12,782 nt of DNA, taken from NCBI GenBank assembly GCA_002299135.1, contig DBNM01000059.1, forward strand, positions 577-13,358, in the 5' to 3' direction. How positions within the stretch are numbered: the stretch's first letter is position 1; every line of letters begins with the position of its first letter. A program made the position numbers and the translations under genes. This document shows, piece after piece, positions 1 through 7,537 of the stretch. Below the pieces are notes generated by a model that was not told the origin of the DNA, searched no databases, and was given only the letters and a program-made list of their open reading frames with translations. Origin of the DNA: Candidatus Neomicrothrix sp. UBA672 (GTDB lineage Bacteria; Actinomycetota; Acidimicrobiia; Acidimicrobiales; MedAcidi-G1).

Positions 1-371
1 GGCGGGAACTTGCAATAATACTCGACCGCTTCCAACGTGTCATGATCTCGATACAAACCCACATGCCCAACTCTTGCATCTGGTATGACCTGAAGAACCC
101 CTTCAAGCAGACCGTTACCCGCACGTAAAATCGATACGACAGACGGAACTTCATTCAGTTGTGGCATTTTAGTTTTTACCAGTGGGGTTTCAATTTCGAC
201 TTCTTGGGTTGGAAGTTCTCGAGTGACTTCATAGGCGAGCAAAAAACTTATCTCATTGAGTAGCATCCTAAAACTTTGACTTGTCGTGTCTTTTCGGCGC
301 ATCTCAGTCAGCTTGTGTTGGACAAGTGGATGCTCCACCACATGCAGACCTGCTATTGCTTCTTTACCCAT
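1..371 (-). CDS. upp: Uracil phosphoribosyltransferase, N-terminal part (runs off left edge)
   Basis: Uracil phosphoribosyltransferase is a cytoplasmic pyrimidine-salvage enzyme that makes UMP from uracil and PRPP. I translated this reading frame by hand; it stays open from an ATG at 371 to the left edge, about 123 residues. Family landmarks appear in order: EHPLVQHKLTEMR near residue 13, an LLNEI...LLAYEVTREL helix, the VSILRAGNGLLEG segment, and DARVGHVGLYRD...LEAVEYYCKFP. The C-terminal PRPP-binding loop lies outside the window. The ATG gives a lead-in slightly longer than the E. coli protein. An in-frame GTG at 398 is possible but its purine-rich AGGAG touches the codon, so I prefer the ATG. 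The gene diverges from the thioesterase at 507 and shares a 135-base intergenic region with it. Family assignment is secure; the start is less so. Confidence 0.93.
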   Translation of the reverse strand, partial: MGKEAIAGLHVVEHPLVQHKLTEMRRKDTTSQSFRMLLNEISFLLAYEVTRELPTQEVEIETPLVKTKMPQLNEVPSVVSILRAGNGLLEGVLQVIPDARVGHVGLYRDHDTLEAVEYYCKFP

Positions 372-414
372 ACGACAACAATAGGCGATACTCTTCACTC
401 CTGCTTTAAGAAGC

Positions 415-466
415 GTCTAGATTTAAAGTTAATTCTATTGATCTGTTTCTAATATGGGTCTAGATT
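415..466. repeat. Two 9-bp direct repeats GTCTAGATT in divergent intergenic region
   Basis: GTCTAGATT occurs at 415-423 and again at 458-466, 43 bases apart from start to start (about four helical turns). Each copy contains the palindrome TCTAGA. Both lie in the 135-base gap between upp (minus) and the thioesterase (plus). The arrangement resembles a pair of operator sites on one DNA face, but chance is possible in a region this short. No convincing -35/-10 pair could be fixed around them by eye. Confidence 0.35.
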
Positions 467-506
467 GCTCCGGTTGCTTTAGTTTCTAATTTTTGTTTGG
501 ACCATT

Positions 507-986
507 ATGACTGAAAAACCTTTAACTATTTGGAAGACGGTGATTCCAGAAAATTGGATTGATTACAACTCACACATGACTGAAGGGTATTACGGCGTTG
601 CCTTTGCAGACGCCTCCGATGAATTTCTCATTCACGTAGGGTTCGACGCGAACTACAGATCTACTTGTGGAACGTTTTATACAGTCGAGGCTCAGATCCG
701 CTTTCTTGAAGAACTAAAAGAAGGGTCGACAATTCACACTGAGACGCTCTTAATTGGGTGCGATTCAAAAAGAATTCAACTCCATCATGCTCTTTACGAC
801 AGTGACAACTCAACTCTCGCAGCGACACAAGAAGCAATGCTGCTTCACGTGACAGTAACTAATGGCACCCCAAGCGTCTCTGAAATTCAGCACCCTCTTA
901 AACAGAATCTATTAGAGACTCATAATTTGCACTCAAAAATTGACCGCCCACACTATTTGGGTAACGGAATACGACAAATCAAATGA
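507..986 (+). CDS. Hot-dog fold acyl-CoA thioesterase (carnitine/betaine-associated type)
   Basis: A 159-residue single-domain hot-dog (4HBT) protein, predicted to hydrolyse an acyl-CoA in the cytoplasm. The N-terminal WIDYNSHMTEGYY (residues 17-29) is the hot-dog signature, with Asp19 and His23 at the usual conserved positions; the common Gly of DYNGHM is Ser here. Further family features are the Tyr-Arg-Ser segment near residue 50, the FYTVEAQIRFLEEL strand, the DSKRIQLHHALY strand, and ATQEAMLLHV. From memory this pattern is closest to thioesterases found beside, or fused to, L-carnitine 3-dehydrogenase, so a betaine- or dehydrocarnitine-type CoA ester is a possible substrate; no carnitine gene is visible here. 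The stop overlaps the ATG of the MFS gene (ATGA at 983-986), implying one transcript and translational coupling. A weak GGA lies six bases before the start. Fold assignment is firm; substrate is inference. Confidence 0.85.
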   Translation: MTEKPLTIWKTVIPENWIDYNSHMTEGYYGVAFADASDEFLIHVGFDANYRSTCGTFYTVEAQIRFLEELKEGSTIHTETLLIGCDSKRIQLHHALYDSDNSTLAATQEAMLLHVTVTNGTPSVSEIQHPLKQNLLETHNLHSKIDRPHYLGNGIRQIK

Positions 987-2275
987 CGGCTGCTTCTTCT
1001 AGCACCCAAACCGTCAAGACTCTCCTCGGAATCTGGGCTTTGTTTTTGGCTTTTGCTTTCGTTCAGTTGGGTAACGGCATTCAGAGAGTGTTACTACCAG
1101 TCAGAGGGGAAAGCGAGGGTTTTACTCCCTCAACTATGGGACTTGTTATGGCCTTCCATTTCGCGGGGTACTTAATCGGGGCGAAATCTGCGCCTATAAG
1201 TTTACGCTCAGTCGGTCATATCAGAGTTTTTTCCGCGATGGCTTCCCTCGCCTCAATTGGTGTGCTTATCAATTCAGCTTTTATCACACCATTTACATGG
1301 TGCGGCATTTATTTCATTGGCGGCGTATGCAATGCAACTATTTTCGTGGTCCTTGAAAGTTGGTTAAATGACAGGGCTACTAATGAAAATCGCGGACAAA
1401 TATTAGGTAGCTACATGGTAGTAAATCTTGGCGGATCTGCGGGAGGCCAACTACTCGCTAATTTAGGTGACGCAGACGGATTTATAATGTTCATATTTTC
1501 TTCAGTTCTTCTTTCATTAGCAATAGTTCCTATGACACTCTCCGCTTCATCGAATCCACCCACCCCAACTACCTCTTCGATGCCTTTTTTTGAACTTTAC
1601 AAACTTGTTCCCTCTGCTGTAGTAGGAACAACTTTTGCCTCTTTTGTTCAAGCAGCCATGTCAAGCATGGCGATAGTTTTTGCTATTGAAGCTGGAATGT
1701 CTACGAGTAAAGCAACAATTTTTGTTGGAGCGGGCCTCACGGGAGCAATAATCCTACAAATACCTCTGGGACGCCTCTCTGACAGATTTCCGCGTCGGAT
1801 AGTCATTCTTTTTTGTATTTTCACTTCAGCTACTATTGCTGTGTTCCAGTTTTTATTATCCAATTCAAATAATCTTCACATTCTTTTGAACCTACTATTT
1901 GGGGCATTTGTATTTCCCTTATATGGACTATTCGCAGCTTTGGCCAACGACTGGATACCTACTCACAAACGAATTTCAGCATCTTCAACACTTGTTCTTG
2001 CCAGCAGTTCGGGTGCGGTCGTAGCACCTCTAGTTATCGGTTTTTTGTTGGGAAACTTCCCACCTTCTTCTTATTTTCTTGCTAATGCAGCCGTTCTTGT
2101 ATTTATTGGTATCTATATTTCTTACCGCACTCGCGTTAGAGAAGCAGTACCTGTGGAGAAGCAATCACCTTTCGTTCCTTTAGGGGCCCGGTCTGGAGAA
2201 ATTGCTCACTCATTGGGACGCTGGATCAGAAACCCGCTTGCGGTATGGCCAAGAGAGAAACCTGATTCGAACTAA
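983..2275 (+). CDS. MFS transporter, YcaD-like family
   Basis: A 430-residue major facilitator superfamily permease with about twelve hydrophobic segments, in the inner membrane. Visible landmarks are the first helix with FVQLGNGIQRVLLPVRG (residues 27-42), a GYLIGAKSAP segment near 62, the loop ESWLNDRATNENRGQILG (125-142) typical of the YcaD-like group, and a motif-A loop GRLSDRFPRR (263-272) between the halves' later helices. A Ser/Pro/Thr-rich linker sits near 188-199 between the two six-helix halves. The final 45 or so residues are a hydrophilic cytoplasmic tail. The start ATG overlaps the preceding thioesterase stop, so the two probably work together, for example uptake or export of a metabolite whose CoA ester the thioesterase handles. 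Substrate cannot be read from the sequence. The stop is three bases from the stop of the convergent glpD-like gene. Confidence 0.88.
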   Translation: MTAASSSTQTVKTLLGIWALFLAFAFVQLGNGIQRVLLPVRGESEGFTPSTMGLVMAFHFAGYLIGAKSAPISLRSVGHIRVFSAMASLASIGVLINSAFITPFTWCGIYFIGGVCNATIFVVLESWLNDRATNENRGQILGSYMVVNLGGSAGGQLLANLGDADGFIMFIFSSVLLSLAIVPMTLSASSNPPTPTTSSMPFFELYKLVPSAVVGTTFASFVQAAMSSMAIVFAIEAGMSTSKATIFVGAGLTGAIILQIPLGRLSDRFPRRIVILFCIFTSATIAVFQFLLSNSNNLHILLNLLFGAFVFPLYGLFAALANDWIPTHKRISASSTLVLASSSGAVVAPLVIGFLLGNFPPSSYFLANAAVLVFIGIYISYRTRVREAVPVEKQSPFVPLGARSGEIAHSLGRWIRNPLAVWPREKPDSN

Positions 2276-2278
2276 TAG

Positions 2279-3844
2279 CTATTTCTTTAGATGCTCAATG
2301 AGTGCCGCAAAACCCGAATCTTTTTCAAGTTGAGATCGGGGAACTGTTTGTCCGATAAGAGTTCGCCTCCTCAGTAGGTCCTCCGAATCGTAGATGAACT
2401 CGTGCTTTTTCATCACTGAGATTTCCGCAAGGCAATAGTCAATATTTTCACTTAGCTTTTCCGCAGATCTGGGGTCGTTAGAGATATTTTCTATTACGTC
2501 AAAGGAGCGTGAACCGTGTCGACGCCAAAGTTCTTTTATTACATCCTCTTCAATCCCGTTTTTCTTTGCAGCATGGAAAAAAATAGACTTTTCTGCACCA
2601 GACGGTTCGCCATACCAGCGATTAGTCGGTTTTGAAGTTTTGTATCCAAGATCTTCTAATGAACTGACAACTTCTTCGCCAACATTTAAGCAATCAGAGA
2701 GTTTGCCTCCCAATACCGAAATCATTCTATATCTACGGTTTGTTTCAACTTCATGTCTCCTTGACAGTTCAGTCCAATCCTTATCTTGGTCTACTCCACC
2801 TTTTGGGATTACAAGTGGTCTAACACCAACTCTTTGAGCAATCACATCTTGCGCATTAAGCGGTTTAGAAAGCGAAAGTTTTGTATTTGCCTCTTTGAGT
2901 AAGAAATCTATGTCGTCACTACTTACCGAAACTTCGTGTTGTTTAACGCGTTCATCAGTTGTTCCTATAACAGAGCATTCACCCATTGGTATGACGTAGA
3001 AAAGACGCTTTGTCTCATCAAAGAAAGCCAGTATCCGTCCGGAATCAGTGACTCGAGGAACTATCAGGTGAACACCTTTGGAAAAAACAAGGTTGCTTTC
3101 GGTTTTAGTGTTACTCATATTGCAAATTTCACTTACTTGTGGGCCAGCGGTATTTACGAGTACATCAGAAGTTGTTTCAAACTCTTGATCCAATATTTCG
3201 TCTTTTACTTTTAGATGCCATCTCTTTTTCAAATAGTCAGCTTCCAAAACGGTCATGTAGTTACTCACTGATGCCCCTCTCTCTGCAGCATCTACGATCA
3301 TTTGAATAACGAATCTTGAATCATTCTCAACAATTAAATGGTCGGAATATTCAATTCCTCCGATTAAGTTGTCAGCTCTAACAGAAGGCTCGAGCCTCTT
3401 AATCGTTCGGGGCGATCGGTAGCGCGGTCTTTTAGTAGCAAATTGACCAATACCCCAATATGCATTAGCTCCCAGAGCGGCAAACCACGGAGCGAAAGGT
3501 GAAGAGGAATCAAGAGCGGCGAGGAATCTCTTTTCGACTAATCTTGACGGATAAGCACGAGCAAGTCGATTTCTTGAGTGGCATAATTCCATCACGAGCT
3601 TCAATTCGTAACTTTCTAAGTACTTAAATCCACCCCACACTAAATTAGAAGATTCCTGGCTAACCCCTGAAGCAAAATCATTCTTTTCAAATAGTGCCAC
3701 ATTCACACCACGAGACCGTAAAGCTAATGTTGAAACAGCCCCATTAATCCCACCACCGACAACAAGTGCATCGAAATGCGTATTTGATATTTCTTTAATA
3801 TTTTCAGAACGTTTTTTTTCGATTTCTGATGATGTTAATTTCAT
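2279..3844 (-). CDS. glpD: FAD-dependent glycerol-3-phosphate dehydrogenase-like oxidoreductase (GlpD family)
   Basis: A 521-residue FAD flavoenzyme of the GlpD family, which oxidises sn-glycerol 3-phosphate to dihydroxyacetone phosphate and passes electrons to quinone, usually at the inner membrane face. The dinucleotide-binding motif GGGINGAV is at residues 30-37, followed by an FEKNDFASGVS segment. IGTTD, GVRPL and GGKLSDCLNVGEEV are all present, and a C-terminal DAO_C-type helical domain ends with DLLRRRT. Length is typical. The canonical KLIHGGLRYLE segment reads NLVWGGFKYLE: the His is Trp and the Arg that contacts substrate in E. coli GlpD is Lys. This marks a divergent GlpD subfamily, and the substrate may not be glycerol 3-phosphate. 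The start overlaps the stop of the upstream YciI gene (ATGA at 3841-3844). No glpF or glpK is in the window. Confidence 0.85.
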   Translation of the reverse strand: MKLTSSEIEKKRSENIKEISNTHFDALVVGGGINGAVSTLALRSRGVNVALFEKNDFASGVSQESSNLVWGGFKYLESYELKLVMELCHSRNRLARAYPSRLVEKRFLAALDSSSPFAPWFAALGANAYWGIGQFATKRPRYRSPRTIKRLEPSVRADNLIGGIEYSDHLIVENDSRFVIQMIVDAAERGASVSNYMTVLEADYLKKRWHLKVKDEILDQEFETTSDVLVNTAGPQVSEICNMSNTKTESNLVFSKGVHLIVPRVTDSGRILAFFDETKRLFYVIPMGECSVIGTTDERVKQHEVSVSSDDIDFLLKEANTKLSLSKPLNAQDVIAQRVGVRPLVIPKGGVDQDKDWTELSRRHEVETNRRYRMISVLGGKLSDCLNVGEEVVSSLEDLGYKTSKPTNRWYGEPSGAEKSIFFHAAKKNGIEEDVIKELWRRHGSRSFDVIENISNDPRSAEKLSENIDYCLAEISVMKKHEFIYDSEDLLRRRTLIGQTVPRSQLEKDSGFAALIEHLKK

Positions 3845-4131
3845 GGCTCATTAATTGTGTCTGGAGGAAATGCTTTGACGAAACGTCTAATTTCGACTTT
3901 TTTAAACAAACCTGCAATTACGTAGGGGTCATTATCAGTGAAATTCTTCACTTGGGAAATATCTTCCATTTCAAGCACTATTAGAGAGCCGCACATATTT
4001 CCTTGATCATCTAAAAGAGGACCAGCAAAAACTAGTGGAGAATTCGCTAGATAGCTTAGATGACTTTCTCGAGTGTCCATTCTGAGTTGAATCGAATCTT
4101 CTTTATCTAACGCGTAAATAGCAAAAAGCAT
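3841..4131 (-). CDS. YciI-like protein
   Basis: A 96-residue protein of the YciI (YCII-related) family, a ferredoxin-like alpha-beta fold of dimeric small proteins with mostly unproven roles. It starts MLFAIYALDK, followed by a helix RMDTRESHLSYLANSP, then FAGPLLDDQGNMCGSLIVLEMED and a DPYVIAGLFKKVEIRRF segment, which is the usual order in the family (the R...HLxYL helix, the GPLLD turn, and the DPY near the end). A strong Shine-Dalgarno GGGGAGG lies at 4137-4143, five bases from the ATG, fixing the start. It is the first gene of a two-gene unit and overlaps glpD by four bases. It may act as a small enzyme or partner for the flavoprotein; that is inference from coupling only. Confidence 0.85.
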   Translation of the reverse strand: MLFAIYALDKEDSIQLRMDTRESHLSYLANSPLVFAGPLLDDQGNMCGSLIVLEMEDISQVKNFTDNDPYVIAGLFKKVEIRRFVKAFPPDTINEP

Positions 4132-4136
4132 TTCTA

Positions 4137-4143
4137 CCTCCCC
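4137..4143 (-). promoter_or_regulatory. Strong ribosome binding site of the yciI-glpD unit
   Basis: On the minus strand this reads GGGGAGG, five bases before the YciI ATG at 4131. It is one of the strongest Shine-Dalgarno matches in the window; most other genes here have weaker ones. The 91-base gap to the divergent SMP-30 gene should also hold promoters for both sides, but I could not fix them. Confidence 0.7.
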
Positions 4144-4222
4144 TCAGATCGTACCCTTTGATTTCTAAACAAAAGTTAGTTAATCGTTCTACTAGGGATA
4201 TTCTCTTATTAAAAGGGAAACT

Positions 4223-5065
4223 ATGAATTCAATTGAATTATTGATTAGTGGGTTAGATTTTGGCGAAGGGCCCCGCTGGCGTGACGGACTGCTTTGGTAT
4301 TCAGACTTTTTCCAGCATCGTGTATATACAGTTTCCCTTGATGGAAAACGTGAGACTGTCTTGGACTTGGGAGATGAACAACCATCTGGTCTTGGCTGGC
4401 TTCCTGATGGTGATCTACTAGTTGTTGGAATGTTGGATCGTAAGCTACTTCGCTATAACGGGAACCAAACAACAGTGCATGCCGAGTTAGACGACATAGC
4501 CACTTGGCATTGTAATGACATGGTTGTTTCAAAAAGTGGAATAGCTTATGTCGGCAACTTCGGCTATGACTATGGTTCTGGGGCTTCCGCTGTAACGGCA
4601 AATCTTGCAGCAGTTTACGAAGATGGAAGTAAAATAGTAGCTGCAACTGGTCTCAACTTTCCTAATGGTTCGGTAATAACACAGGATGAAAAAACCTTGA
4701 TCGTTGGGGAAACTTTTTCTTGTAGATACTCAGCGTTTTCTATTCAATCTGATGGAACTTTGAGTGAAGGTAGGATTTGGGCGGAAATGCCAGGGCGTTT
4801 ACCAGATGGCTGCACTATGGATAGTGAAAACGGAATATGGTTTGCTGATGCATTTACCTCACAAGTTGTGAGAGTACTTGAAGGTGGTGAAATAACTGAC
4901 GTAATTGACCTACCTCAAAGAACTTTTGCATGCATGCTGGGTGGCAATGACGGTAAAACACTTTTTATCCTTACCTCTACAAGTGACCCCGAAACAGGTA
5001 TCGAGCCTGGTGAAGGCGCTATCTATACCACTCAGGTGGAAATTCCTCACTCTGGAATGCCATAG
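4223..5065 (+). CDS. SMP-30/gluconolactonase family lactonase
   Basis: A 280-residue six-bladed beta-propeller hydrolase, predicted to open sugar or related lactones using one divalent metal ion. The metal ligands known for SMP-30 can be matched: Glu15 in the N-terminal FGEGPRW segment, Asn148 in FPNG, and Asp195 in LPDG. Asn98-Asp99 of HCNDM correspond to the substrate-site Asn-Asp in this family. Repeated blade-like strands (LLWYSDF, DLLVVG, GIAYVGNFG, TLIVGE, GIWFADAF) run through the protein. Length is normal. A GGGA sequence lies just before the ATG. The gene stands alone, divergent from yciI-glpD and two bases from the convergent Ddn-like gene. No signal peptide is seen, so it is cytoplasmic. 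Exact substrate unknown. Confidence 0.88.
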   Translation: MNSIELLISGLDFGEGPRWRDGLLWYSDFFQHRVYTVSLDGKRETVLDLGDEQPSGLGWLPDGDLLVVGMLDRKLLRYNGNQTTVHAELDDIATWHCNDMVVSKSGIAYVGNFGYDYGSGASAVTANLAAVYEDGSKIVAATGLNFPNGSVITQDEKTLIVGETFSCRYSAFSIQSDGTLSEGRIWAEMPGRLPDGCTMDSENGIWFADAFTSQVVRVLEGGEITDVIDLPQRTFACMLGGNDGKTLFILTSTSDPETGIEPGEGAIYTTQVEIPHSGMP

Positions 5066-5067
5066 TC

Positions 5068-5538
5068 CTATTCTGGGAATCTAATTAAAGGAATTACTCT
5101 TTCTGTTCGTTTCTGATAGTCGTTATACCATGCTCTATCTTCGCAAAGTTGATCCCAAAGCAGATCACGCTCATCCCCCTCTAAAATTTCAGGAACGGAA
5201 ATATACTCAGCCTCTTGCGTTCTGATTTTTACTTCTCCATTAGAATTTTTATCTCTCAGATTAGCCAACCAATCAGGTTCTTTATCCGCGCCAGCGAAGG
5301 AACCAACAACCACTCTGTGTCCATCCGCATCACGCCAAATCGGAAGTGCACACTTATGCTTGTTACCAGAACGTCTTCCTGTTGTAGTCAAAATTATGTG
5401 ATGCATGCCGACCTGTTGCCATACATTGTCGTCTTCACTGGCCTCTAATGCTTCCACATGAGCATGTGAAATCTCGACTATTTGTGAGTGAGTTGGTGTA
5501 TCCCAAAATTGTTCGATTTTTTGATTCTCCGTTCCCAT
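5068..5538 (-). CDS. F420-type (Ddn-like) nitroreductase/quinone reductase family protein
   Basis: A 156-residue split beta-barrel protein of the deazaflavin-dependent nitroreductase (Ddn/DUF385) family. Members use the deazaflavin F420 (some bind other flavins or heme) to reduce quinones, nitro compounds or other substrates. The core motif TTTGRRSGNKHKCALPIW is at residues 51-68, then RVVVGSFAGADKEPDWLANLRD (75-96) and an EVKIRTQEAEYISVPEI strand pair, all in the family order. This protein has a hydrophilic N-terminal extension of about 45 residues. It starts one base after the stop of the acyl-CoA synthetase (TGA-T-ATG) with GGCGGA upstream, so the pair is cotranscribed and probably translationally coupled. 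The family is concentrated in Actinobacteria and some archaea and is the best taxonomic clue in the window. Cofactor use is by family, not shown. Confidence 0.86.
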   Translation of the reverse strand: MGTENQKIEQFWDTPTHSQIVEISHAHVEALEASEDDNVWQQVGMHHIILTTTGRRSGNKHKCALPIWRDADGHRVVVGSFAGADKEPDWLANLRDKNSNGEVKIRTQEAEYISVPEILEGDERDLLWDQLCEDRAWYNDYQKRTERVIPLIRFPE

Positions 5539-5539
5539 A

Positions 5540-7102
5540 TCAAATCCGCCTATCTTCTTCCTTCCAATATGGTTCCCTTAGTGGCTGTTTTTGAATTTTG
5601 CCCGTTCCAGTTCGTGGCAATTCGTCAAGAAAATCGATTGATTTCGGTGATTTGTAACCCGCTAAATTTTCTCGACAATATGCGATCAATTCTTTTGCTA
5701 AAGAATCGAGATTTTCTTCACTATCCCCCGGAACCACTATGGCTTTCACCTGTTCGCCAAATTCTTCATCTGGGATACCTATGACAGCCACATCTTTAAC
5801 TTCTGGATGACCACCAAGAACACCTTCAATTTCTGCAGGATAAATATTAACCCCACCAGAAATTATCATGTCTATCTTTCTATCACTCAACCACAAGTAC
5901 CCGTCTTCGTCCAAAAAACCGATGTCACCAAATGTGAAAACACCTGGTTCTAGGTGTGCTGCTTCTGTTTTCTCGGGAGCGTTGTGGTATTCGAAATCTG
6001 TTCCCATTAAGTTTCTGAAATACAGGGTTCCCTCTTCTCCACTTTCACAACGTTTACCAGATTCATCGACGACTATCGCTTCGATAGTCTCAAGTGGTTT
6101 TCCTAAACTTCCGCCTCTCTCTAGCCATTCTTGGGAACTTATAAGTGAAATTATCCCCCCTTCGGTGGCGCCATAGTATTCAGTTATCTTTTCCCCAAAC
6201 CAGTCGATCATTCGTGTTTTCACTTTCGGTGGACACGGTGCTGCGCCATGTAGAACTGTTTCAAGAGAATCACCGGTGAAATTTTCTTTTTCCTCATCAG
6301 ATAAGTCCAAAAGTCGCTTAAATTGAGTAGGCACCAAGTGAACATTTGTTGCTTTATGTTCTTCCATCATTAATAGCAATCCTGCCGGATCAAATTTGTG
6401 TTGCATAACAACTGAAGAACCAGCAATCATGGGCAACCAAGAAAATGCCCATTGTGCAGAGTGGTAGACAGGACCACAAAGCGCAGTTACACCTGGCACT
6501 GGCAACATGGCAGCAAAACCCGCGGCTACCAACTGCATAATGTCTGGAGTGACACCTGGACCAGATTCTGTTAGACCGCTTCGAACACCTTTTGGTCTTC
6601 CTGTTGTTCCAGAAGTGTAAAACATTGGCCCACCGAGAAGCTGATCTTCAGGCTCTTCGTCCGATTGGGCTCGTAAAAATTCCTCATAATCAATGAAATT
6701 TGAATTAGAGCCCCCCCCTACCTGTAAAACCAAAGAAACATTATTAGAGCGCGGATCCTTCAGGCTTTTTTTAACTTCTTCCTGAAAACGTTCATCAACC
6801 ATTATTGCTTTGCAGCCAGAATCTTCAAAAACATACGCAAGTTCATCAGCAACCCAATGCCAATTAACGGGTACATATATAAGACCTGCGTGAGCACAAG
6901 CAAAAGAGGTTTCGAACCATTCGATTCTGTTGCCGGCGATAATTGCAACGGCATCACCTTGCTCTAGACCTGATTCTCTAAAACCATTAACAAGTGAGTT
7001 GACCCGCTTATCAAAATCTTTCCAAGTTATCGAACCATTATCATCAACTAAAGCAATCTCTTCACCCTTAGTTTCTGCAAAGTCTTTCATTAACATTGAC
7101 AT
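5540..7102 (-). CDS. Acyl-CoA synthetase (AMP-binding, ANL superfamily)
   Basis: A 520-residue adenylate-forming enzyme that activates a carboxylic acid with ATP and transfers it to CoA. Numbering from the ATG at 7102: phosphate-binding loop YTSGTTGRPKG at 162-172, YYGATEGG at 309-316, the ATP-ribose Asp in GDIG near 403, DRKIDMIISGGVNIYPAEIE starting near 407, and the C-terminal catalytic Lys at about 502 in RTGTGKI. All key elements are present. The reading frame is open to an ATG at 7147, but GGAAGG at 7110-7115 lies seven bases before the ATG at 7102, and the family usually starts there. A run of eight G (minus strand) encodes Gly129-Gly131. Substrate class is open: the weak match to any specific chain length leaves fatty, steroid-side-chain or aromatic acids. 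Downstream partner is the Ddn-like gene. Confidence 0.92.
   Translation of the reverse strand: MSMLMKDFAETKGEEIALVDDNGSITWKDFDKRVNSLVNGFRESGLEQGDAVAIIAGNRIEWFETSFACAHAGLIYVPVNWHWVADELAYVFEDSGCKAIMVDERFQEEVKKSLKDPRSNNVSLVLQVGGGSNSNFIDYEEFLRAQSDEEPEDQLLGGPMFYTSGTTGRPKGVRSGLTESGPGVTPDIMQLVAAGFAAMLPVPGVTALCGPVYHSAQWAFSWLPMIAGSSVVMQHKFDPAGLLLMMEEHKATNVHLVPTQFKRLLDLSDEEKENFTGDSLETVLHGAAPCPPKVKTRMIDWFGEKITEYYGATEGGIISLISSQEWLERGGSLGKPLETIEAIVVDESGKRCESGEEGTLYFRNLMGTDFEYHNAPEKTEAAHLEPGVFTFGDIGFLDEDGYLWLSDRKIDMIISGGVNIYPAEIEGVLGGHPEVKDVAVIGIPDEEFGEQVKAIVVPGDSEENLDSLAKELIAYCRENLAGYKSPKSIDFLDELPRTGTGKIQKQPLREPYWKEEDRRI
6711..6718 (-). repeat. G8 homopolymer inside the acyl-CoA synthetase gene
   Basis: Eight consecutive C on the plus strand (G on the coding strand) fall within codons for Gly-Gly-Gly. 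Such tracts can slip in replication and shift the frame. The frame as given is intact on both sides of the tract. Confidence 0.8.
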
Positions 7103-7109
7103 ATGACTA

Positions 7110-7115
7110 CCTTCC
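7110..7115 (-). promoter_or_regulatory. Ribosome binding site that sets the acyl-CoA synthetase start
   Basis: Minus-strand GGAAGG, seven bases before the ATG at 7102. It lies inside the longer open frame that begins at 7147, which argues that the first 15 codons of that frame are not translated. Confidence 0.65.
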
Positions 7116-7200
7116 GTTCTAAATGAAACTATCCTCAATTGATCCACTTATTATGATCGGAGTTTGCCCCTAAATGTTTTTTTCATGGCAGGCTTAGAGT

Positions 7201-7524
7201 ATGAGTCTCGATATTTCTAAAGATACAGAATTGGAGTCAGCTAGTAAAACCTTCTCTACCTCAATGGTGATATCTGGAATTAGATGCACGTTAACCTATG
7301 TAGTGTTCCCTTGGCTGTTACCTCTTCTTGGAGTGGCTGGTGGAATCACAGCAGGACTCGGACTACCCATTGGCCTAGTTGCAATTTTTTTCAATGTGTG
7401 GAGTATTCGCAGATTTTGGAAGAGCGACCATAAATTGAAATGGATTGTTGCAAGCATAAACGTATCTGTAATTGTCCTTCTGTCTATTCTTGTGACTCTT
7501 GACATTTCGGAACTTTTATCTTGA
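7201..7524 (+). CDS. Small conserved membrane protein, three helices, function unknown
   Basis: A 107-residue protein with a hydrophilic N-terminus of about 20 residues and three likely membrane helices (about 22-46, 50-68 and 81-101). Between helices two and three is a basic-aromatic loop, SIRRFWKSDHKLKW (68-81). From memory this RRFW.SDH.. pattern with an RCTLTY segment (28-33) recurs in small actinobacterial membrane proteins of unknown role; I cannot name a family with certainty. The start ATG is the only good one; an ATG at 7185 is out of frame. The gene is followed after 13 bases by the DUF454 gene on the same strand, so they are probably cotranscribed. The 98-base gap to the divergent acyl-CoA synthetase start should carry the promoters. 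Confidence 0.72.
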   Translation: MSLDISKDTELESASKTFSTSMVISGIRCTLTYVVFPWLLPLLGVAGGITAGLGLPIGLVAIFFNVWSIRRFWKSDHKLKWIVASINVSVIVLLSILVTLDISELLS

Positions 7525-7537
7525 GTTGATCAAATAA

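Noticed and set aside
2936..3214. 92-codon open frame on the plus strand
   Set aside because: It lies wholly within glpD, shows no family features and has no start signal.
4245..4646. 133-codon open frame on the minus strand
   Set aside because: It is antisense to the SMP-30 gene, is rich in His, Leu and Gln without any recognisable domain, and is explained by codon bias of the real gene.
7103..7147. Longer N-terminus for the acyl-CoA synthetase
   Set aside because: The GGAAGG site at 7110-7115 fits the ATG at 7102 and the family usually begins there.
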